A DNA stretch of 43,440 nucleotides from Cytobacillus oceanisediminis 2691 (GTDB lineage: Bacteria > Bacillota > Bacilli > Bacillales > Cytobacillaceae): contig NZ_VEEP01000002.1 of NCBI RefSeq assembly GCF_007678455.1, positions 1-43,440 of the forward strand, read 5' to 3'. Under the pieces are notes generated by a model that saw only the letters and a list, made by a program, of their open reading frames with translations, was not told the origin of the DNA and ran no database searches. Every line of letters begins with the position of its first letter. Positions within the stretch are counted from its first letter, which is position 1. Below are positions 8,322-18,007 of the stretch, in pieces. The position numbers and the translations under genes were made by a program.

Positions 8322-9113
8322 TCACCCTCCCTGTATAATCAATTGTTTTTTTGCTATGACCCAAAGAATCTGGGTTGGGATCACCAATATCAACACCCAT
8401 GCAGCCTGAAGCATAAGACCTTCGACTGCCTCGCTCCCTGTTAAGCCATTCGTGAATATCATGCTAGGAATATAGCTGATTCCCTGAAAGGGAAGAAACC
8501 TCATAATTTCCTGGGCCCAGCCAGGAAAGAAGCTGATTGGCAGCAGCAATCCTGAAAACAGGTCGATGAGGACACGCTTGGCCCTAATCAGGCCAGTATT
8601 ATTATATAAGAAGAAAGTAGTGATTCCCGTCAGCAGGTTCAATTGTGTGTTGATGAAAAAGCTTAGCACAATCGAAATTGCGAACAATCCCCAGGTCGCG
8701 GCGTCAGCTGAAAATTCCAATGGGAAAATCAACGCGACAATTACCATCCCAGGAACGGAAAAGAAGAACAATCTAAATATCCCTTCTCCCAGTCCCTGCA
8801 TCGTTTTCATGCCGAGATAGCTATATGGCCTGATCAATTCAACGGCTACCTTGCCTTCCTTGATTTCCGTCGCCATTTCCCGATCGATATTATTGAAATA
8901 AAACGCCCTTGCCATCCAGGCAACCGCCACATAAGTCGTCATTTGCACAGCACTCAAGCCTTCTATTTCACTCTTTCCTCCATAAATCGCATTCCAAAGA
9001 AAGTAGTAAGCTCCGATATTGATACTGTAAATCAAGATTCCCGTATAATAATTCGTCCTGTACGCCAGCATCATCAAAAAACGGATGCGGATCATTTCAA
9101 GATATTTATCCAT
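8322..9113 (-). CDS. ABC-2 family transporter permease (first subunit)
   Basis: The 263-residue membrane protein has about six hydrophobic helices and the segments MTTYVAVAWMARAFYFNNID and EIKEGKVAVELIRPYSYLG, typical of the permeases encoded with DUF990-type partners. The start is the ATG at 9113, which overlaps the last 8 bases of the ATPase gene (ATGGATAA), the arrangement of translationally coupled subunits; the frame extending to 9170 is not needed. It likely forms a heterodimeric membrane channel with the next permease. Confidence 0.85.
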   Translation of the reverse strand: MDKYLEMIRIRFLMMLAYRTNYYTGILIYSINIGAYYFLWNAIYGGKSEIEGLSAVQMTTYVAVAWMARAFYFNNIDREMATEIKEGKVAVELIRPYSYLGMKTMQGLGEGIFRLFFFSVPGMVIVALIFPLEFSADAATWGLFAISIVLSFFINTQLNLLTGITTFFLYNNTGLIRAKRVLIDLFSGLLLPISFFPGWAQEIMRFLPFQGISYIPSMIFTNGLTGSEAVEGLMLQAAWVLILVIPTQILWVIAKKQLIIQGG

Positions 9114-10119
9114 TGATCGCCATCCCTTTATCATAGATATTGCGGATGATCTCTTCAGTGGATGGCTCATTGATTTTTACATCCCTGACCTTATAGGCAG
9201 CGACCGTCAGTGCAATCACCTGGGACACAGTTTCCTCATCATCCCCAGTCATCGCGGTAAAGACCTGACTCTTCTCATCCAGTTCCCACTTTATACCCAG
9301 ATTGGCTGTCAACGACTCGAGATGGTTAATGTCAGCAGGTTCAAGGAACTCAAAACTGATTTCCTTTCCTTCTCCCCATTTCTCCTTCAGACTTTTCAGG
9401 GCGCCATCATAGATAATATTCCCTTCATCAAGCATGATGACCCGCTCGCACAGTGCCTCGATATCAGTCAAATCGTGCGTTGTCAACAGAATCGTCGTAT
9501 TGTACTTCTCATTTATTTCTTTTAAAAACTCTCTTATTTTCAGCTTAACGAGCACATCCAAACCAATAGTCGGCTCATCAAGGAAAAGCAGCGGCGGGTT
9601 ATGGATCAGCGCGGCGGCAAGTTCACAGCGCATCCTCTGCCCAAGCGAAAGCTTCCTTACTGGCTTATCGAGCAACGGTTCCAGATCAAGCGTTTTAATC
9701 ACATGGTCCATATGCTCGTTATACTGAGCATCCGAAACTTTATATACTTTTTTCAACAGACGGAACGATTCCTGGACAGCGATATCCCACCAGAGCTGGG
9801 AACGCTGGCCAAACACAACACCAATCGTCTGGACGAACCTTTCCCTTTCTTTATGAGGATTCATGCCATTTACAATGACACTTCCTGAAGTCGGAGTGAG
9901 GATTCCGGTCAGCATTTTAATTGTCGTCGATTTCCCGGCGCCATTTTCACCGATGTAACCGACCATCTCTCCCTGTTTGACGGTAAAGTTGATATCGTTC
10001 ACTGCAGGAACGATTTTATAATTACGTGTAAAAAGATCACGGAAGGCTCCCGATAATCCGGAACGGCTCGAATATGCCTTGAATTCCTTCCGCAGTCCAT
10101 TCACTTCAATTGCGTTCAT
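9106..10119 (-). CDS. ABC transporter ATP-binding protein (ABC-2 exporter)
   Basis: The 337-residue ATPase has Walker A GENGAGKST (about 56-64), signature LSLGQRMRCE, Walker B LLFLDEPTIGLD and the H-loop TTHD. A C-terminal extension of about 100 residues follows the nucleotide-binding domain, as in NatA-like exporter ATPases. It energises the two [19 protein letters not shown]. The start ATG has AAAGGAGG 8 bases upstream. It is the first gene of the operon and divergent from gsaB, with 244 bases between the two starts. Exported substrate unknown. Confidence 0.9.
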   Translation of the reverse strand: MNAIEVNGLRKEFKAYSSRSGLSGAFRDLFTRNYKIVPAVNDINFTVKQGEMVGYIGENGAGKSTTIKMLTGILTPTSGSVIVNGMNPHKERERFVQTIGVVFGQRSQLWWDIAVQESFRLLKKVYKVSDAQYNEHMDHVIKTLDLEPLLDKPVRKLSLGQRMRCELAAALIHNPPLLFLDEPTIGLDVLVKLKIREFLKEINEKYNTTILLTTHDLTDIEALCERVIMLDEGNIIYDGALKSLKEKWGEGKEISFEFLEPADINHLESLTANLGIKWELDEKSQVFTAMTGDDEETVSQVIALTVAAYKVRDVKINEPSTEEIIRNIYDKGMAING

Positions 10120-10363
10120 GTTGATTTCCTCCTTTGGTCACTCAAACAGTTTAGCCAATCCTCCTGGCTAAAACAAATGCTATGCCTGATTACCCTTTTC
10201 GTGGTCTCGGATAGTTCAATCAGAAAACATGTTGAATAACGAAGGAATTGCGAGTCTAAAACAAAGCTTCTTTTTCGTTGGAAATGAACGAAAAGTGAAA
10301 CAATCGGTAAAAAATAAAATTAATGATAAAATAGTTAGGCAGTCATATTTAGGAGGTTTAATG

Positions 10364-11659
10364 ATGCAAAGAACGAATTCTGAGCGAATACATAATGAAG
10401 CACTTGAACATATCGTCGGAGGCGTAAATAGCCCGTCCCGTTCCTACAAGGCAGTCGGCGGCGGTGCCCCTGTTGTGATGGAACGGGCCCAGGGGGCATA
10501 CTTCTGGGATGTGGACGGCAATCAATACATCGATTATCTGGCGGCATATGGCCCGATTATCACGGGGCATGCCCACCCGCATATTACCGAGGCAATCAAA
10601 AGAGCTGCCGAAACAGGGGTATTATATGGCACGCCAACTCCTCATGAGGTTAAATTCGCAAAAATGCTGAAGGAAGCAATGCCCGGGATGGATAAAGTGC
10701 GTTTTGTGAATTCAGGTACCGAAGCAGTCATGACGACAATCCGAGTAGCACGGGCATATACCGGGCGCGATAAAATCATCAAGTTTGCCGGCTGCTATCA
10801 CGGCCACTCAGACCTGGTATTAGTTGCTGCAGGTTCTGGTCCATCCACTCTTGGGACGCCTGATTCAGCTGGTGTGCCTAAAAGCATTGCACAGGAAGTC
10901 ATTACAGTGCCATTCAATGATATTGAACCTTTCAAGGAGGCACTTGAAAAATGGGGCGACCAAATCGCGGCAGTTTTAGTGGAGCCGATTGTCGGCAATT
11001 TTGGAATTGTCGAACCTAAACCTGGTTTCCTAGAGGAAGTGAAGGAGCTTACCCATCAGGCTGGATCGCTGATCATTTTTGATGAAGTCATCACCGCCTT
11101 CCGCTTTATGTACGGCGGAGCTCAGGACTTGCTGGGAATCACACCTGACCTTACAGCAATGGGCAAGATCATCGGCGGAGGCCTGCCAATCGGCGCTTAC
11201 GGCGGCCGTGCTGAAATTATGGAAAAAGTCGCTCCACTTGGCCCTGCTTATCAAGCGGGCACGATGGCTGGCAACCCGGCTTCCATCCTTTCCGGCATTG
11301 CCTGCCTGGAAGTCCTGAAACAGGATGGTGTATATGATTACCTAGATCAGCTTGGCGCGATGCTCGAAGAAGGAATCACAGCTTCAGCAAGCAAGCACGG
11401 GATCCCGATTTCGACCAATCGTCTGAAAGGTGCGCTCACCATCTACTTTACAACTGAAAAGATCGAAAACTATGAGCAGGCAGAGAACACAGATGGCGAA
11501 ATGTTTGCGCGTTTCTTCAACCTGATGCTTCAGCAGGGAATCAATCTAGCTCCTTCCAAATATGAAGCATGGTTCGTTACGATTGCTCATACACAGGAAG
11601 ATATTGAAGCCACCCTGCATGCAGTTGACCAGGCATTTTATTCAATGGCGAATGAATAA
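10364..11659 (+). CDS. gsaB: Glutamate-1-semialdehyde 2,1-aminomutase
   Basis: This PLP enzyme converts glutamate-1-semialdehyde to 5-aminolevulinate, the tetrapyrrole precursor. The 431 residues contain [17 protein letters not shown] near the start, HGHSD, and the cofactor lysine K268 in AMGKIIGGG. Bacillus commonly has two such enzymes (hemL in the hem operon and gsaB); this context next to ygaE/bcp/perR points to gsaB. The start is the second ATG of ATGATG, 7 bases from AGGAGG, and aligns with the B. subtilis N-terminus. A terminator follows directly. The ribosome site argues against the longer frame from 10229. Confidence 0.93.
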   Translation: MQRTNSERIHNEALEHIVGGVNSPSRSYKAVGGGAPVVMERAQGAYFWDVDGNQYIDYLAAYGPIITGHAHPHITEAIKRAAETGVLYGTPTPHEVKFAKMLKEAMPGMDKVRFVNSGTEAVMTTIRVARAYTGRDKIIKFAGCYHGHSDLVLVAAGSGPSTLGTPDSAGVPKSIAQEVITVPFNDIEPFKEALEKWGDQIAAVLVEPIVGNFGIVEPKPGFLEEVKELTHQAGSLIIFDEVITAFRFMYGGAQDLLGITPDLTAMGKIIGGGLPIGAYGGRAEIMEKVAPLGPAYQAGTMAGNPASILSGIACLEVLKQDGVYDYLDQLGAMLEEGITASASKHGIPISTNRLKGALTIYFTTEKIENYEQAENTDGEMFARFFNLMLQQGINLAPSKYEAWFVTIAHTQEDIEATLHAVDQAFYSMANE

Positions 11660-11679
11660 ATATACAACTTTCTATACAT

Positions 11680-11710
11680 AACAGGCATCGATTGGATGCC
11701 TGTTATTTTT
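11680..11710 (+). terminator. Terminator of gsaB
   Basis: AACAGGCAT-7-ATGCCTGTT followed by ATTTTT, 20 bases after the gsaB stop. Confidence 0.9.
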
Positions 11711-11805
11711 CATCCTATAAATGAAAACGTTTACATTGCTAGCTATTTTCCATTTACGACAATCCCTCTCCACATTCTTTTCATCCAAAAATATGTATAA
11801 ATAAT

Positions 11806-11833
11806 TGATTTCTGAAAATTCTTATGATATAGT
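11806..11833 (+). promoter_or_regulatory. Predicted sigma-A promoter for the glutamate synthase gene
   Basis: TTGATT (11806-11811), 16-base spacer, TATAGT (11828-11833), preceding the glutamate synthase gene by about 170 bases. It is the best match in the gap 11711-12003; no riboswitch-like structure was recognised there. Confidence 0.5.
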
Positions 11834-12003
11834 TGCTATTAATATTCTTAAAATTAGCCATTCAAGTGGCCGCTTTTAATCCCTTGCTTTAAATTCCCGT
11901 CAAAATGTTATACCCTCATGTACCAAGCTATCAAACGACAAATCATAGATTATTTTTTCAGGAGGTGAACCGGCTTAAAGGAACACTTTATAAGCCGAAA
12001 TTT

Positions 12004-15000
12004 ATGACAACACAATGGAGCCCTTCCAAATTCAAAGATTTCTCAAGATTCGAACACGATGCCTGCGGAATTGTAGCCAGCATTGAAAAAAAGAAGATCC
12101 CGACGCGCGAAAATATTTTTCACTGTATTGATGGCCTCGTCACCATGAACCACCGAGCAGGCTTTATCAATGGCGAAGGTGATGGAGTGGGTGTGCACAT
12201 CGATATTCCACGGGCGCTCTGGAAGGAAAAACTTATTGAAGCTGGTGTGGAATCCAGCGCTGTCGACAACGAAAGCTTCGTCGTCGGACATGTTTTTATC
12301 ACGAGGACCGATCAAGCTGAAGCAATCCAGGATGAACTTAAGGCAAAGCTTGAAGAGCAAAACATGATGCCGATCTTTTCATCTGTTGACGTAACAAATC
12401 CTGAAGCGCTTGGCCCGATTGCCATCCAGGAAAATCCTGTATTCTGGCAGTTCGCATGCCTTGCAGACGAAGTCGGACAGGAACTTTCAGGCAAATTGTT
12501 TAATATGATCATAGATTTCGAGAAAAACGATCAGGTTCATGTGGCTTCCCTAAGCCAATACCACGCTGTTTATAAGGTTATGGGCGCAGGCGACATACTG
12601 CCGAAATACTACCATGACCTGGCAAGCCCGCTTGTGGCATCCACTATGACTCTTGGGCACAACCGTTATTCTACTAATACTCTATCAAGCTTTTTCCGTG
12701 TTCAGCCCTTCAGCGTCCTTGGACATAACGGAGAAATCAATACAATTGCAAGACTCCGCGACGAAGCTCGAATGGTCAATGTCCCACTCGTCAAAGATGG
12801 CAGTGACTCACAGGATTTAAGCCGTACGCTGGAAACATTCATCTGCCGTGATGGCTACTCATTGTTCGAGGCAATGGACATGATGTTCCCGCCAATCATC
12901 AATGAAATCAAAGCTTATCCGGAGCATTTACAAGATTTATATACTTATATCCGCGAAGCATGGGGACACTTCGCACAGGGACCTGCCGGAATCATTTCGC
13001 GATTTGCCGACGAAGCAGTATTCAGTGTGGATGCTCTTGGCCTGCGCCCTCTCTGGATGGTTGAAACAGAAAGCTCATACCTGTTCTCATCAGAACCGGG
13101 AATCATTTCATCAACAGAGTACACAAATGACCCCAAGCCACTTGCACCGGGCGAGAAGGTCGGCCTGAAATGGAATGGTGACAAAATCGAAGTTTATGAA
13201 ATGGAGCAGTTCCAGAGTGCGGTTTACCAGCGTTTTTCCGGGCGTATTTCTTTCCAGGAAGCCCGTCATCGCCTACAAGGTGCAAATCTTGCAAAAACGG
13301 TAACAATGACATACCCGGATAAAATCCATAACGGACAATATAAGGCATTCGGCTGGGAGCGTGACCACGTCCAGCTCGTCGAACAGATGGCTGAAAAAGG
13401 GGCAGAGCCAATCCGCTCCCTTGGACATGACGCTCCGCTTGCTGCGATGAATCCAGAACGCAAAAATATCGCTGATTTTATTAAAGAAAGTGTCGCTGTC
13501 GTAACAAATCCTGCAATAGACCGTGACCGCGAGGCGGAACATTTTTCAACAAGGACTGTTCTCGGCAAACGCCCTTCGCTTTTCGGAAAAACAGAAACAG
13601 GAAAAGTCATCGAATTGCTCACCCCTCTGCTTATCGAAGGCAAAGCAGGCTATGAGGCTTCGTTGAAAAATGGCCAGCCAAGCATGGACCAGGTCATCCA
13701 ATGCTATCAGGATGACAAACTTGCTGCCTATCTGGAAACAGTTTTCCACAGTGACGAAACAGTCAAGGATGCGCTTGAGAAACTTGCTGCTGAGGCAATT
13801 GCTGCTGTGAAGGATGGCAAAACATTGCTTGTTCTTGACGATGCAATGGCCCACCAGGAAAATTCTCTGTGGCTCGATCCGCATCTGGTCGTCTCAGCGA
13901 TCGACCAGGCTCTTGTAAAAGAAGGATTGCGCCGCGACTGCTCACTGCTGCTTCGTTCCGCTTCCTTAAGATCGCTGCATGATATCATTGTTGCACTCGG
14001 ACTGGGCGCAGACGCAGTCAGCCCATATTATATGTTCATGACAGTACTCGATGAGTCCATCACACCGCTTGTGAATCTGTACAGCGCCCTTACGAAAGGC
14101 CTTGAAAAGGTTATTTCCACAATCGGTATCCATGAATTGCGCGGATACGGGCGTCTGTTCTCGGCAATAGGCCTGAATGATGAAGTTGCAGATTATTTAG
14201 TGATCGTGAACTTCTTTGGTTCTAATGAACTTGCATACAATTTCGAAGCAATGAAAGAAGACGCATTGAAGAGAGCTGAAGACTTCCAGAACGAAAAAGA
14301 ACGGATCGGCAAGACGTTCCACCTCTTTCCTCGTATCTGGAAAGCGATTGGTGAGGTTGCTTCTACCGGGGACTACAGTGTCTACCGGGAGAAAATTTCC
14401 GAACAGGAAGACAGCAACCCGACTACGATCCGCCATTTGACTGGATTGAAAAAGACTGACTCAAAGGTTTCACCAGAAGAAGTTGAAATCGGCGTAGGTG
14501 AACACAGCCTGCCGTTTGTCATCGCTTCAATGTCATTTGGTTCGCAAAACGAAATCGCATTCCGTGCATATGCTGAAGGCGCAGACCGTTTGAACATGGT
14601 AAGCATGAACGGCGAGGGCGGCGAAATCAAGGATATGCTTGGCAAGTACCCGCGCACGCGAGGCCAGCAGGTTGCCTCAGGACGTTTCGGTGTGAATGCG
14701 GAGCTGCTGAACTCTTCCAATCTTCTTGAAATCAAGATTGGTCAGGGCGCAAAGCCTGGTGAAGGCGGACACCTTCCTGGTTCGAAGGTTACAGCTAAAA
14801 TCGCGGAAGCAAGGAATGCCACCATTGGTTCTGATTTGATTTCACCATCAAACAACCATGATATTTATTCGATCGAAGACCTTGCGCAAATGATCCATGA
14901 GCTCAAGACAGCCAATGACCAGGCACGTGTAGCCGTTAAGGTTCCTGTCGTTCCGAATATCGGCACGATTGCAGTTGGTATCGCCAAGGCAGGGGCTGAT

Positions 15001-16473
15001 ATCATCACCTTGAGCGGTTTTGACGGCGGTACAGGTGCTGCCCGCATCCACGCACTCCAGTTTGTCGGCTTGCCTGCCGAAATTGGCATTAAGGCGGCAC
15101 ACAATGCCTTGCTTGAAGCAGGATTGCGCGACAATGTCGAGCTCTGGGCTGATGGCGGTGTGAAGAGTGCTCAGGATGTGATTAAATATATGCTCCTAGG
15201 TGCAAACCGCGTCGGCTTTGGTACGCTGTCAATGCTGGCCATCGGCTGTACAACTTGCCGAGGCTGCCATCTGGATACGTGCCATGTCGGGATTGCAACC
15301 CAAATCGACTCAGAAGCACAGGCAAAGGAACACGGATTGCGCCGATTTGTACCTCGCCAGTTCGACCTTGCTGTCCAGGGTATCATGAATCTATTCACTG
15401 CATTCGGGAATGAACTGAAGGCTCTGGCTGCTTCTGCCGGAATCAAAAATCTGCAGGAAGCAGTCGGCCGCTCCGACTTGCTGGAACAGATTAAAGGAAA
15501 TGACTTGCTTGATTTGACCTACCTGCTGAAGCCGCTTGAAATCGGCCAGATCATGCATCAAAAAGAAGCTGCTGCCGCGATGGCATCAGCACAGCTCCAG
15601 GTCGCTGCAGGCGCCGAGTATCTTGATGCAATCGACGAAGAGCTTCATCAGTCACGCGAATTCAGAGCTGTCACTGCCGAACAGCGTGTGCTGGCCAGCA
15701 GGGTTTCCTGCCACCGTGTCCGTGGACGTCTTGATGGATCCTATCGTAATCTGCAGCCAGTCTCACTTCGCTACAAAGGTTCCATTCTCGGAAACGGACT
15801 TGGCGCCTATAACACAGATGGCATCAACATAGAGATTGACGGCGGCGGCCAGGACGGAGTCGGTAAGACTTCATTCGGCGGTGCGATTTTAATCGCGAAA
15901 TCCCCTGGCAAGGATGGCGGTTTCTACAATGGTTCAGTCGGCAAAGGCTTTGGCTACGGAGCGCAGAAAGGATTGCTCGTCGCACAGGGCAATGCCGACG
16001 CCCGTGCTGGAATCCGTTTATCAGGAGCTGATATGATCATCGGCGGACTTGTGAAAAAGCCTATCCCTGAAAAAGAATTCGGCAACATTGGAACAAACGC
16101 CAATATCAAAGGATTTGCGTTTGAATACATGACGAATGGCCGCGGACTTGTCCTCGGTGATCCGGGACCATGGATTTGTGCAGGCATGACAGGCGGTGTC
16201 GTCTATCTGAGACATCAGCCGGAGATGGGCTTGACAAGAGAAGCCCTCACCCGCCGTATTGCCAAAGGCGCGAAGGTTTCCATCGACACACTAACCGCAA
16301 AAGGCGTACAGGATGTAAAAGAAATGCTTTCATCCTATACCGAGATGCTGGCACGCCATGGCCAGGAAAATGAAGCCAAAGAACTTGCATTAATAATGGA
16401 GCATCCAGAAGATCACTTTGTTCAGGTCGTTCCTGTTAAAGAGCAGGCAGACCCGGCCGTATCAACTGAATGA
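12004..16473 (+). CDS. gltB: Glutamate synthase large subunit-type protein
   Basis: The 1489-residue protein has the order of GOGAT alpha subunits: an N-terminal glutaminase with nucleophile Cys21 after a 20-residue propeptide (FEHDACG), a central domain, the FMN/2-oxoglutarate domain, 3Fe-4S ligands C1082, C1088 and C1093 (CX5CX4C) and a C-terminal GXGXG beta-helix. It would make two glutamates from glutamine and 2-oxoglutarate. No small NAD(P)H subunit gene (gltD) is adjacent, so its reductant partner is unclear. The start is uncertain: the ATG at 12004 has no good ribosome site, and AGGAGGTGA at 11961 lies too far upstream; the frame is open back to 11905. Confidence 0.88.
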   Translation: MTTQWSPSKFKDFSRFEHDACGIVASIEKKKIPTRENIFHCIDGLVTMNHRAGFINGEGDGVGVHIDIPRALWKEKLIEAGVESSAVDNESFVVGHVFITRTDQAEAIQDELKAKLEEQNMMPIFSSVDVTNPEALGPIAIQENPVFWQFACLADEVGQELSGKLFNMIIDFEKNDQVHVASLSQYHAVYKVMGAGDILPKYYHDLASPLVASTMTLGHNRYSTNTLSSFFRVQPFSVLGHNGEINTIARLRDEARMVNVPLVKDGSDSQDLSRTLETFICRDGYSLFEAMDMMFPPIINEIKAYPEHLQDLYTYIREAWGHFAQGPAGIISRFADEAVFSVDALGLRPLWMVETESSYLFSSEPGIISSTEYTNDPKPLAPGEKVGLKWNGDKIEVYEMEQFQSAVYQRFSGRISFQEARHRLQGANLAKTVTMTYPDKIHNGQYKAFGWERDHVQLVEQMAEKGAEPIRSLGHDAPLAAMNPERKNIADFIKESVAVVTNPAIDRDREAEHFSTRTVLGKRPSLFGKTETGKVIELLTPLLIEGKAGYEASLKNGQPSMDQVIQCYQDDKLAAYLETVFHSDETVKDALEKLAAEAIAAVKDGKTLLVLDDAMAHQENSLWLDPHLVVSAIDQALVKEGLRRDCSLLLRSASLRSLHDIIVALGLGADAVSPYYMFMTVLDESITPLVNLYSALTKGLEKVISTIGIHELRGYGRLFSAIGLNDEVADYLVIVNFFGSNELAYNFEAMKEDALKRAEDFQNEKERIGKTFHLFPRIWKAIGEVASTGDYSVYREKISEQEDSNPTTIRHLTGLKKTDSKVSPEEVEIGVGEHSLPFVIASMSFGSQNEIAFRAYAEGADRLNMVSMNGEGGEIKDMLGKYPRTRGQQVASGRFGVNAELLNSSNLLEIKIGQGAKPGEGGHLPGSKVTAKIAEARNATIGSDLISPSNNHDIYSIEDLAQMIHELKTANDQARVAVKVPVVPNIGTIAVGIAKAGADIITLSGFDGGTGAARIHALQFVGLPAEIGIKAAHNALLEAGLRDNVELWADGGVKSAQDVIKYMLLGANRVGFGTLSMLAIGCTTCRGCHLDTCHVGIATQIDSEAQAKEHGLRRFVPRQFDLAVQGIMNLFTAFGNELKALAASAGIKNLQEAVGRSDLLEQIKGNDLLDLTYLLKPLEIGQIMHQKEAAAAMASAQLQVAAGAEYLDAIDEELHQSREFRAVTAEQRVLASRVSCHRVRGRLDGSYRNLQPVSLRYKGSILGNGLGAYNTDGINIEIDGGGQDGVGKTSFGGAILIAKSPGKDGGFYNGSVGKGFGYGAQKGLLVAQGNADARAGIRLSGADMIIGGLVKKPIPEKEFGNIGTNANIKGFAFEYMTNGRGLVLGDPGPWICAGMTGGVVYLRHQPEMGLTREALTRRIAKGAKVSIDTLTAKGVQDVKEMLSSYTEMLARHGQENEAKELALIMEHPEDHFVQVVPVKEQADPAVSTE

Positions 16474-16489
16474 TTTAAGAAAGTGATAG

Positions 16490-16521
16490 TGGCCCCGTTA
16501 CTAAAACGGGGCCATTTATTT
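16490..16521 (+). terminator. Terminator of the glutamate synthase gene
   Basis: TGGCCCCGTT-loop-AACGGGGCCA followed by TTTATTTT, 16 bases after the stop codon. Confidence 0.9.
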
Positions 16522-16547
16522 TGGACACAATCCAGATTAGCCTGATT

Positions 16548-16665
16548 CAGGAATAAAGGCTGGATTTTAAGGAATATATTTTGGTTCTAAGGAATATAAT
16601 CCATTTTTAAGGAATATATCCGCTTTTTCAGGAATATCTCACAATAATTAAGGAATATCTCCAAT
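16548..16665. repeat. Short tandem array, 20-21-bp period (GGAATAT core)
   Basis: The core (A/C)AGGAATA(T) begins at 16548, 16569, 16589, 16609, 16629 and 16650, a spacing of 20-21 bp. Between cores the sequence is AT-rich, often CCATTTTT or CGCTTTTT. Six units lie in the gap between the glutamate synthase terminator and the ygaE promoter. No coding sense is apparent. Confidence 0.75.
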
Positions 16666-16745
16666 AAGTTTGTTTTACCGATATCCTCTCCAATGAAATG
16701 TAACCACTTTCATAAAAAAAGGCTTGTTTTTTGGTAAATTGACGC

Positions 16746-16774
16746 TTGAACTTCTTCCATATCCATTGTATAGT
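16746..16774 (+). promoter_or_regulatory. Predicted sigma-A promoter of ygaE
   Basis: TTGAAC (16746-16751), 17-base spacer, TATAGT (16769-16774). About 110 bases remain to the ygaE start, leaving an untranslated leader that begins with a palindrome. Confidence 0.6.
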
Positions 16775-16780
16775 ACATAA

Positions 16781-16798
16781 TTGTTTAGTTTTAAACAA
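16781..16798. promoter_or_regulatory. Palindrome downstream of the ygaE promoter
   Basis: TTGTTTAGTTTTAAACAA has 7-base inverted arms around GTTT. It begins 7 bases after the predicted -10 and so covers the likely transcription start, a position typical of repressor operators. The binding protein is unknown. Confidence 0.45.
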
Positions 16799-16882
16799 AA
16801 TGGTTTAAAGTATAAATAATTTCACGGTCTTTGCATTTAACGAATGAGATTTTTTGTCTCTAATGAAAGGAATTCACTCTAA

Positions 16883-17965
16883 ATGAAACTTGGTGCCCGC
16901 ATTTTAAAAACGGGAATTGCCATTACTCTTGCATTATTTTTATCGAATATTTTCAATCTGCCATCACCGGTATTTGCCGGGATTGCAGCGATTTTTGCCC
17001 TGCAGCCCACTGTATATCGCTCTTATCAATCAATCATTGAACATATCCAGGGCAATCTGATCGGTGCCGCGACCGCGGTCTTGTTCGTCATGGCGTTTGG
17101 CAACAGCATTTTCATTATTGGCCTTGCGGCGGTACTGGTTATTACGTTAAACCTTAAGCTGAATCTGGAAAAGACGATTTCACTTTCGATGGTAACTCTA
17201 ATTGCAATCATGGAGACGCCTGGCGATAATTTCATCCAATTTGCTGTGATTCGTTTCTCGACCATCATGCTCGGGGTTGTTTCTGCATTCATTGTCAATC
17301 TAGTTTTCCTGCCTCCGAAGTATGAAAACAAACTTTATTACAAGAGTTCCATTCTATCAGAGGAAATTACGAAATGGATCAGGCTGAGCACACGCCACGC
17401 CTCCGAGCACCAGCTCCTTAAGGCAGACATCGAGAAGCTTCGCGAAGGCATTATCAAGCTCGATCAGCTATACATGATGTACAAAGAAGAACGTGATTAT
17501 TTTAAGAAAAATACACTCGCTAAATCACGTAAACTCGTCATCTATAGACAGATGATCAACACGGTTAAAAAATCATTGGAAACACTGAGAAGGCTTCATC
17601 GATACGAGAATGAATTCAACCAGCTCCCGGTAGAATTCCAGGAAGTCATTCAGCAGCAGCTTGATTACCTGATCAATCATCATGAACAAGTAATGCTGAA
17701 GTATGTCGGAAAAGTCCGCCCTGAAACTTCCTATATCGCGGGTGAGGTCTGCCTGGACAAAAAACAGCTTTTTGAATTGTTTTTGGCGCAAAGAAATGAG
17801 CTGGATCAAACAAACAGCCAGATGCTGTACCACGTCATGCAATTAGTCTCGATCATCATGGAATACGGCGAGCAAGTTGAACACCTCGATAAACTCGTGA
17901 CAAGCTTCCAGTCCTATCATAAAGATGACGGCAATATCACGATCGAACAAAATACTGAAATTTAA
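16883..17965 (+). CDS. ygaE: Aromatic acid exporter family membrane protein YgaE
   Basis: The 360-residue protein matches B. subtilis YgaE, of the DUF939/ArAE_1 (FUSC-like) family. The N-terminal ~145 residues hold five or six hydrophobic helices with the family segment LPSPVFAGIAAIFALQPTVYRS. The C-terminal half is soluble, helical and charged, probably cytosolic. Transport of aromatic or other weak acids is suggested only by the family name. AAAGGA lies 11 bases before the ATG. Its own predicted promoter and palindrome precede it and a bidirectional terminator follows. Confidence 0.88.
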   Translation: MKLGARILKTGIAITLALFLSNIFNLPSPVFAGIAAIFALQPTVYRSYQSIIEHIQGNLIGAATAVLFVMAFGNSIFIIGLAAVLVITLNLKLNLEKTISLSMVTLIAIMETPGDNFIQFAVIRFSTIMLGVVSAFIVNLVFLPPKYENKLYYKSSILSEEITKWIRLSTRHASEHQLLKADIEKLREGIIKLDQLYMMYKEERDYFKKNTLAKSRKLVIYRQMINTVKKSLETLRRLHRYENEFNQLPVEFQEVIQQQLDYLINHHEQVMLKYVGKVRPETSYIAGEVCLDKKQLFELFLAQRNELDQTNSQMLYHVMQLVSIIMEYGEQVEHLDKLVTSFQSYHKDDGNITIEQNTEI

Positions 17966-17995
17966 AAGCAGCTGGATTATCAGCTGCTTTTCGTT
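17964..17995. terminator. Bidirectional terminator between ygaE and the dipeptide operon
   Basis: AAAAGCAGCTG-6-CAGCTGCTTTT, an 11-bp stem with A/T tracts on both sides, between the convergent ygaE and the last gene of the importer operon. Confidence 0.9.
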
Positions 17996-18007
17996 TTACA
18001 TATAGGA

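Noticed and set aside
12004-16473. Frameshifted or fused glutamate synthase
   Set aside because: The reading frame is intact over 1489 codons with all domains in the usual order; only the start region is odd.
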